DNA of 8,695 nucleotides from Saccharicrinis sp041584155. GTDB taxonomy: Bacteria; Bacteroidota; Bacteroidia; Bacteroidales; Marinilabiliaceae. Made by a program: the position numbers and the translations under genes. The DNA lies in contig JBFHEL010000163.1 of assembly GCA_041584155.1 (NCBI GenBank), forward strand, positions 1 to 8,695, written 5' to 3'. Of the stretch, positions 7,652 to 8,695 are shown in pieces. The notes under the pieces are model-generated. The model worked only from the letters and a program-made list of their open reading frames with translations, was not told where the DNA came from and searched no databases. Numbering within the stretch: the stretch's first letter is position 1; each line of letters opens with the position of its first letter.

Positions 7652-7723
7652 TACTCCGTAGGGGAATCGAACCCCTGTTACCAGGATGAAAACCTGGCGT
7701 CCTAACCCCTAGACGAACGGAGC
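7652..7723 (-). tRNA. tRNA-Glu (anticodon UUC), downstream copy
   Basis: The minus strand has a full cloverleaf of 72 nt. The acceptor stem GCTCCGT/ACGGAGT closes with a G-U first pair, and the discriminator base is A. The anticodon arm is CCAGG-TTTTCAT-CCTGG, reading UUC for glutamate, and the T arm contains GGTTCGATTCC. CCA is not encoded. It is identical to the copy at 8033-8104. It lies 17 nt after the rpsT stop and 10 nt before the terminator hairpin, so it must be released by processing of a joint transcript. Confidence 0.97.
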
Positions 7724-7729
7724 AAATAT

Positions 7730-7751
7730 ATAAGCTATAATTATAGCTTAT
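7730..7751. repeat. Perfect 22-bp palindrome across the rpsT stop codon
   Basis: The 11-base half ATAAGCTATAA is followed directly by its exact reverse complement. The palindrome spans the last two sense codons and the stop of rpsT, and reaches to within 7 nt of the 5' end of the downstream tRNA-Glu. In RNA it could form a long AT-rich hairpin with a minimal loop. It lacks a T-run of its own, so a terminator is unlikely; a processing or stability site is possible. Confidence 0.7.
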
Positions 7752-7992
7752 TAATATGCTTAGCTAACTTAGACTTTAAGTTAGAAGCTTTGTTTTTATG
7801 AATAACGTTAATCTTAGCTAACTTATCAAGCATAGCAGCTACTTTTGGAAACATTTCAGCAGCAGCTTCTTTTTCAGTAGTGCCACGTAGCTTTTTAACT
7901 GCATTACGTGCAGTTTTAGCATAGTACTTATTGTGTGCCCTTTTCTTCTCTGCTTGACGAATTCTTTTTAACGCCGATTTATGATTTGCCAT
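7741..7992 (-). CDS. rpsT: 30S ribosomal protein S20
   Basis: This small basic protein of 83 residues, rich in Lys, Arg and Ala, has the bS20 signature MANHKSALKRIRQAEKKRAH at its start and HKNKASNLKSKLAKHINKL at its end. Its length is normal for Bacteroidota. S20 binds 16S rRNA early in 30S assembly. The gene sits between two identical tRNA-Glu genes on the same strand, 40 nt after the first and 17 nt before the second. No promoter or terminator is evident inside the unit, so all three are probably co-transcribed from the promoter at 8146-8176. The leader has only a weak ribosome-binding match (AGAAAG next to the ATG), as usual for this phylum. Confidence 0.97.
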   Translation of the reverse strand: MANHKSALKRIRQAEKKRAHNKYYAKTARNAVKKLRGTTEKEAAAEMFPKVAAMLDKLAKINVIHKNKASNLKSKLAKHINKL

Positions 7993-8032
7993 CTTTCTAC
8001 CGTAAAATTATATCACTCTGTTTTTTTTAAAG

Positions 8033-8104
8033 TACTCCGTAGGGGAATCGAACCCCTGTTACCAGGATGAAAACCTGGCGTCCTAACCCCTAGACGAACG
8101 GAGC
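8033..8104 (-). tRNA. tRNA-Glu (anticodon UUC), upstream copy
   Basis: This is a 72-nt cloverleaf identical in every base to the one at 7652-7723: acceptor GCTCCGT/ACGGAGT, UUC anticodon in a CCAGG/CCTGG stem, GGTTCGATTCC in the T arm. It is the first product of the transcription unit, about 40 nt after the -7 box. Identity runs one base past each end of the tRNA (74 nt) and then stops. Confidence 0.97.
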
Positions 8105-8145
8105 ATTATGTCACTTGAGCGTTGTTTTATTCTCAAATGCGGATG

Positions 8146-8176
8146 CAAAGATATACCAAATTTAATACACACCAAA
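8146..8176 (-). promoter_or_regulatory. Promoter of the tRNA-Glu - rpsT - tRNA-Glu unit
   Basis: On the minus strand TTTG (8176-8173) and TATCTTTG (8153-8146) are separated by 19 nt, a full match to the Bacteroidota housekeeping consensus TTTG-N19-TAnnTTTG. The tRNA begins about 41 nt downstream of the box. This is the strongest promoter match in the window, as expected for a stable-RNA and ribosomal-protein unit. Confidence 0.8.
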
Positions 8177-8321
8177 TATTTTTTTAAAAAAAATCAAATA
8201 AAAAAGGATGTATTCAGAAAATCAAAGGGTTAGAAAAGTAAAAATTATTTACTTTTAAAACTCCTACTATATTAAAGTGAAAAAAAATAGCATTCATATG
8301 TCGGTTGAAGGTAAAGTTTTG
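8177..8321. other. Gene-free AT-rich spacer between divergent promoters
   Basis: No gene is supported here. The stretch is very rich in A on the plus strand. It contains one 9-bp AT-rich inverted repeat (AAAAGTAAA 8234-8242 / TTTACTTTT 8248-8256, 5-nt loop). The repeat has no T-run after it and lies upstream of the presumed metK start of transcription, so if functional it would be a protein-binding site. Confidence 0.5.
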
Positions 8322-8329
8322 TAATTTTG
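8322..8329 (+). promoter_or_regulatory. metK promoter -7 box
   Basis: TAATTTTG fits TAnnTTTG. Transcription would begin near 8335, just before the riboswitch-like RNA, giving a leader of about 130 nt. No clear -33 TTTG is seen at the usual distance. The palindrome TGGAAAATTTCCA (8333-8345) covers the expected start point and could be an operator. Confidence 0.6.
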
Positions 8330-8350
8330 CAGTGGAAAATTTCCAGGGAT

Positions 8351-8400
8351 AGTGGATGGATTTGACTGATTGCAACCACTCAAAAAAAGTGCTAAAACGC
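8351..8400 (+). promoter_or_regulatory. SAM-II (metA-type) riboswitch aptamer candidate in the metK leader
   Basis: Stem P1 is AGTGG (8351-8355) with CCACT (8376-8380), five Watson-Crick pairs closing a 20-nt loop. The loop carries the SAM-II blocks GATTTG (8359-8364) and TTGCA (8370-8374). The 3' part has an A-rich linker and then GCTAAAA (8391-8397), the conserved strand that folds back into the P1 loop to form the H-type pseudoknot binding S-adenosylmethionine. Order and spacing match the SAM-II family. T8370-T8371 can pair with A8395-A8394; the outer P2 pairs look weak here (at best G8368-C8398 plus a wobble). The site lies about 15 nt after the predicted transcription start and before metK, the SAM synthase gene, so negative feedback by SAM is expected. 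Identification is by eye from remembered family features. Confidence 0.72.
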
Positions 8401-8462
8401 ATAATTCTTTTCTTTAATACTATCCATTGTCATTATTTATTCATACTAAACAGTTAAATGTA

Positions 8463-8695
8463 ATGGGATATTTATTTACATCTGAATCGGTTTCCGAAGG
8501 TCATCCTGATAAAGTAGCCGATCAAATTTCTGATGCCTTGCTGGATGAGTTTCTTCGTCAGGACCGCGAATCAAAGGTAGCTGCAGAAACTTTAGTAACA
8601 ACAGGATTGGTTGTTTTAAGTGGCGAGGTTAAAACAAATGGTTATGTTCCTGTTCAAAACATAGCTCGTCAGGTAATTGAAAGAATAGGTTATAC
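8463..8695 (+). CDS. metK: S-adenosylmethionine synthase, N-terminal part (runs off the window)
   Basis: The first 77 codons read as a typical MetK N-terminus. FTSESVSEGHPDKVADQISD holds the conserved His and Asp of the ATP/methionine site, followed by ALLDEFLRQD, AAETLVTTGLVVLSGEV and QNIARQVIERIGY. The enzyme makes S-adenosylmethionine from methionine and ATP in the cytoplasm. The ATG at 8463 is chosen because family members begin within a few residues of FTSESVSEGHP, and the frame is closed upstream by TAA at 8415-8417. No Shine-Dalgarno sequence is present. An out-of-frame ATG-TAA at 8458-8463 overlaps the start. Regulation is probably through the SAM-II-like element in its leader. Confidence 0.97.
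   Translation, partial: MGYLFTSESVSEGHPDKVADQISDALLDEFLRQDRESKVAAETLVTTGLVVLSGEVKTNGYVPVQNIARQVIERIGY

Noticed and set aside
7651..8105. The two tRNA-Glu copies as attL/attR of an integrated element
   Set aside because: Both are complete, on the same strand, and only rpsT lies between them; there is no integrase and no foreign gene.
8208..8258. Plus-strand 16-codon ORF preceded by AAAAAGG, considered as a leader peptide for metK
   Set aside because: It lies upstream of the best metK -7 box (8322-8329), so it would not be in the transcript; it has no Met-rich or other regulatory codon run.
8214..8402. Minus-strand open frame of 62 codons in the metK leader
   Set aside because: It runs antisense through the metK promoter and the riboswitch-like RNA, resembles no known protein, and is explained by AT-rich DNA with few stops.
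1..8695. CRISPR arrays, insertion sequences, toxin-antitoxin pairs, defence genes
   Set aside because: No spaced direct repeats, transposase motifs, terminal inverted repeats or defence-family motifs were seen on either strand.

Overview
This window looks like chromosomal DNA from a member of the Bacteroidota, probably Bacteroidales or a close relative. It is AT-rich. Promoter-like sites follow the TAnnTTTG (-7) and TTTG (-33) pattern of this phylum, and start codons lack strong Shine-Dalgarno sequences. RadC, ribosomal protein S20 and MetK read as typical family members. The genus cannot be fixed from this window.

The left part (1-6826) is the end of a surface-polysaccharide (O-antigen or capsule) biosynthesis locus. 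It opens with the last codons of a dTDP-4-oxo-6-deoxyglucose 3,4-ketoisomerase of the FdtA/QdtA type. A GNAT/FemAB-like transferase follows, overlapping it by ATGA. A convergent ATP-grasp ligase gene on the minus strand then interrupts the run. After a divergent promoter region of about 120 bp comes a tightly packed plus-strand operon: a GT-B glycosyltransferase, a WzxE-like flippase, a GT4 glycosyltransferase and a GT8 glycosyltransferase. Its genes overlap or lie within 3 nt of each other. Together they point to a repeat unit with a 3-amino-3,6-dideoxyhexose, assembled by three glycosyltransferases and flipped by Wzx. No Wzy polymerase is visible.

The right part (6855-8695) is housekeeping DNA that appears richer in GC. 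On the minus strand are radC and, upstream of it, a compact transcription unit tRNA-Glu(UUC) - rpsT - tRNA-Glu(UUC). That unit has a near-perfect promoter at 8146-8176 and an intrinsic terminator at 7613-7642. A 358-bp gene-free stretch then leads to metK on the plus strand, which runs off the window.

The most notable element is in the metK leader. A consensus -7 box at 8322-8329 is followed by a pseudoknot-like RNA at 8351-8400 that matches the SAM-II (metA-type) riboswitch in stem, conserved blocks and spacing. This suggests that S-adenosylmethionine feeds back on its own synthase gene. The aptamer lies about 60 nt before the start codon, so its switching mechanism is not obvious.
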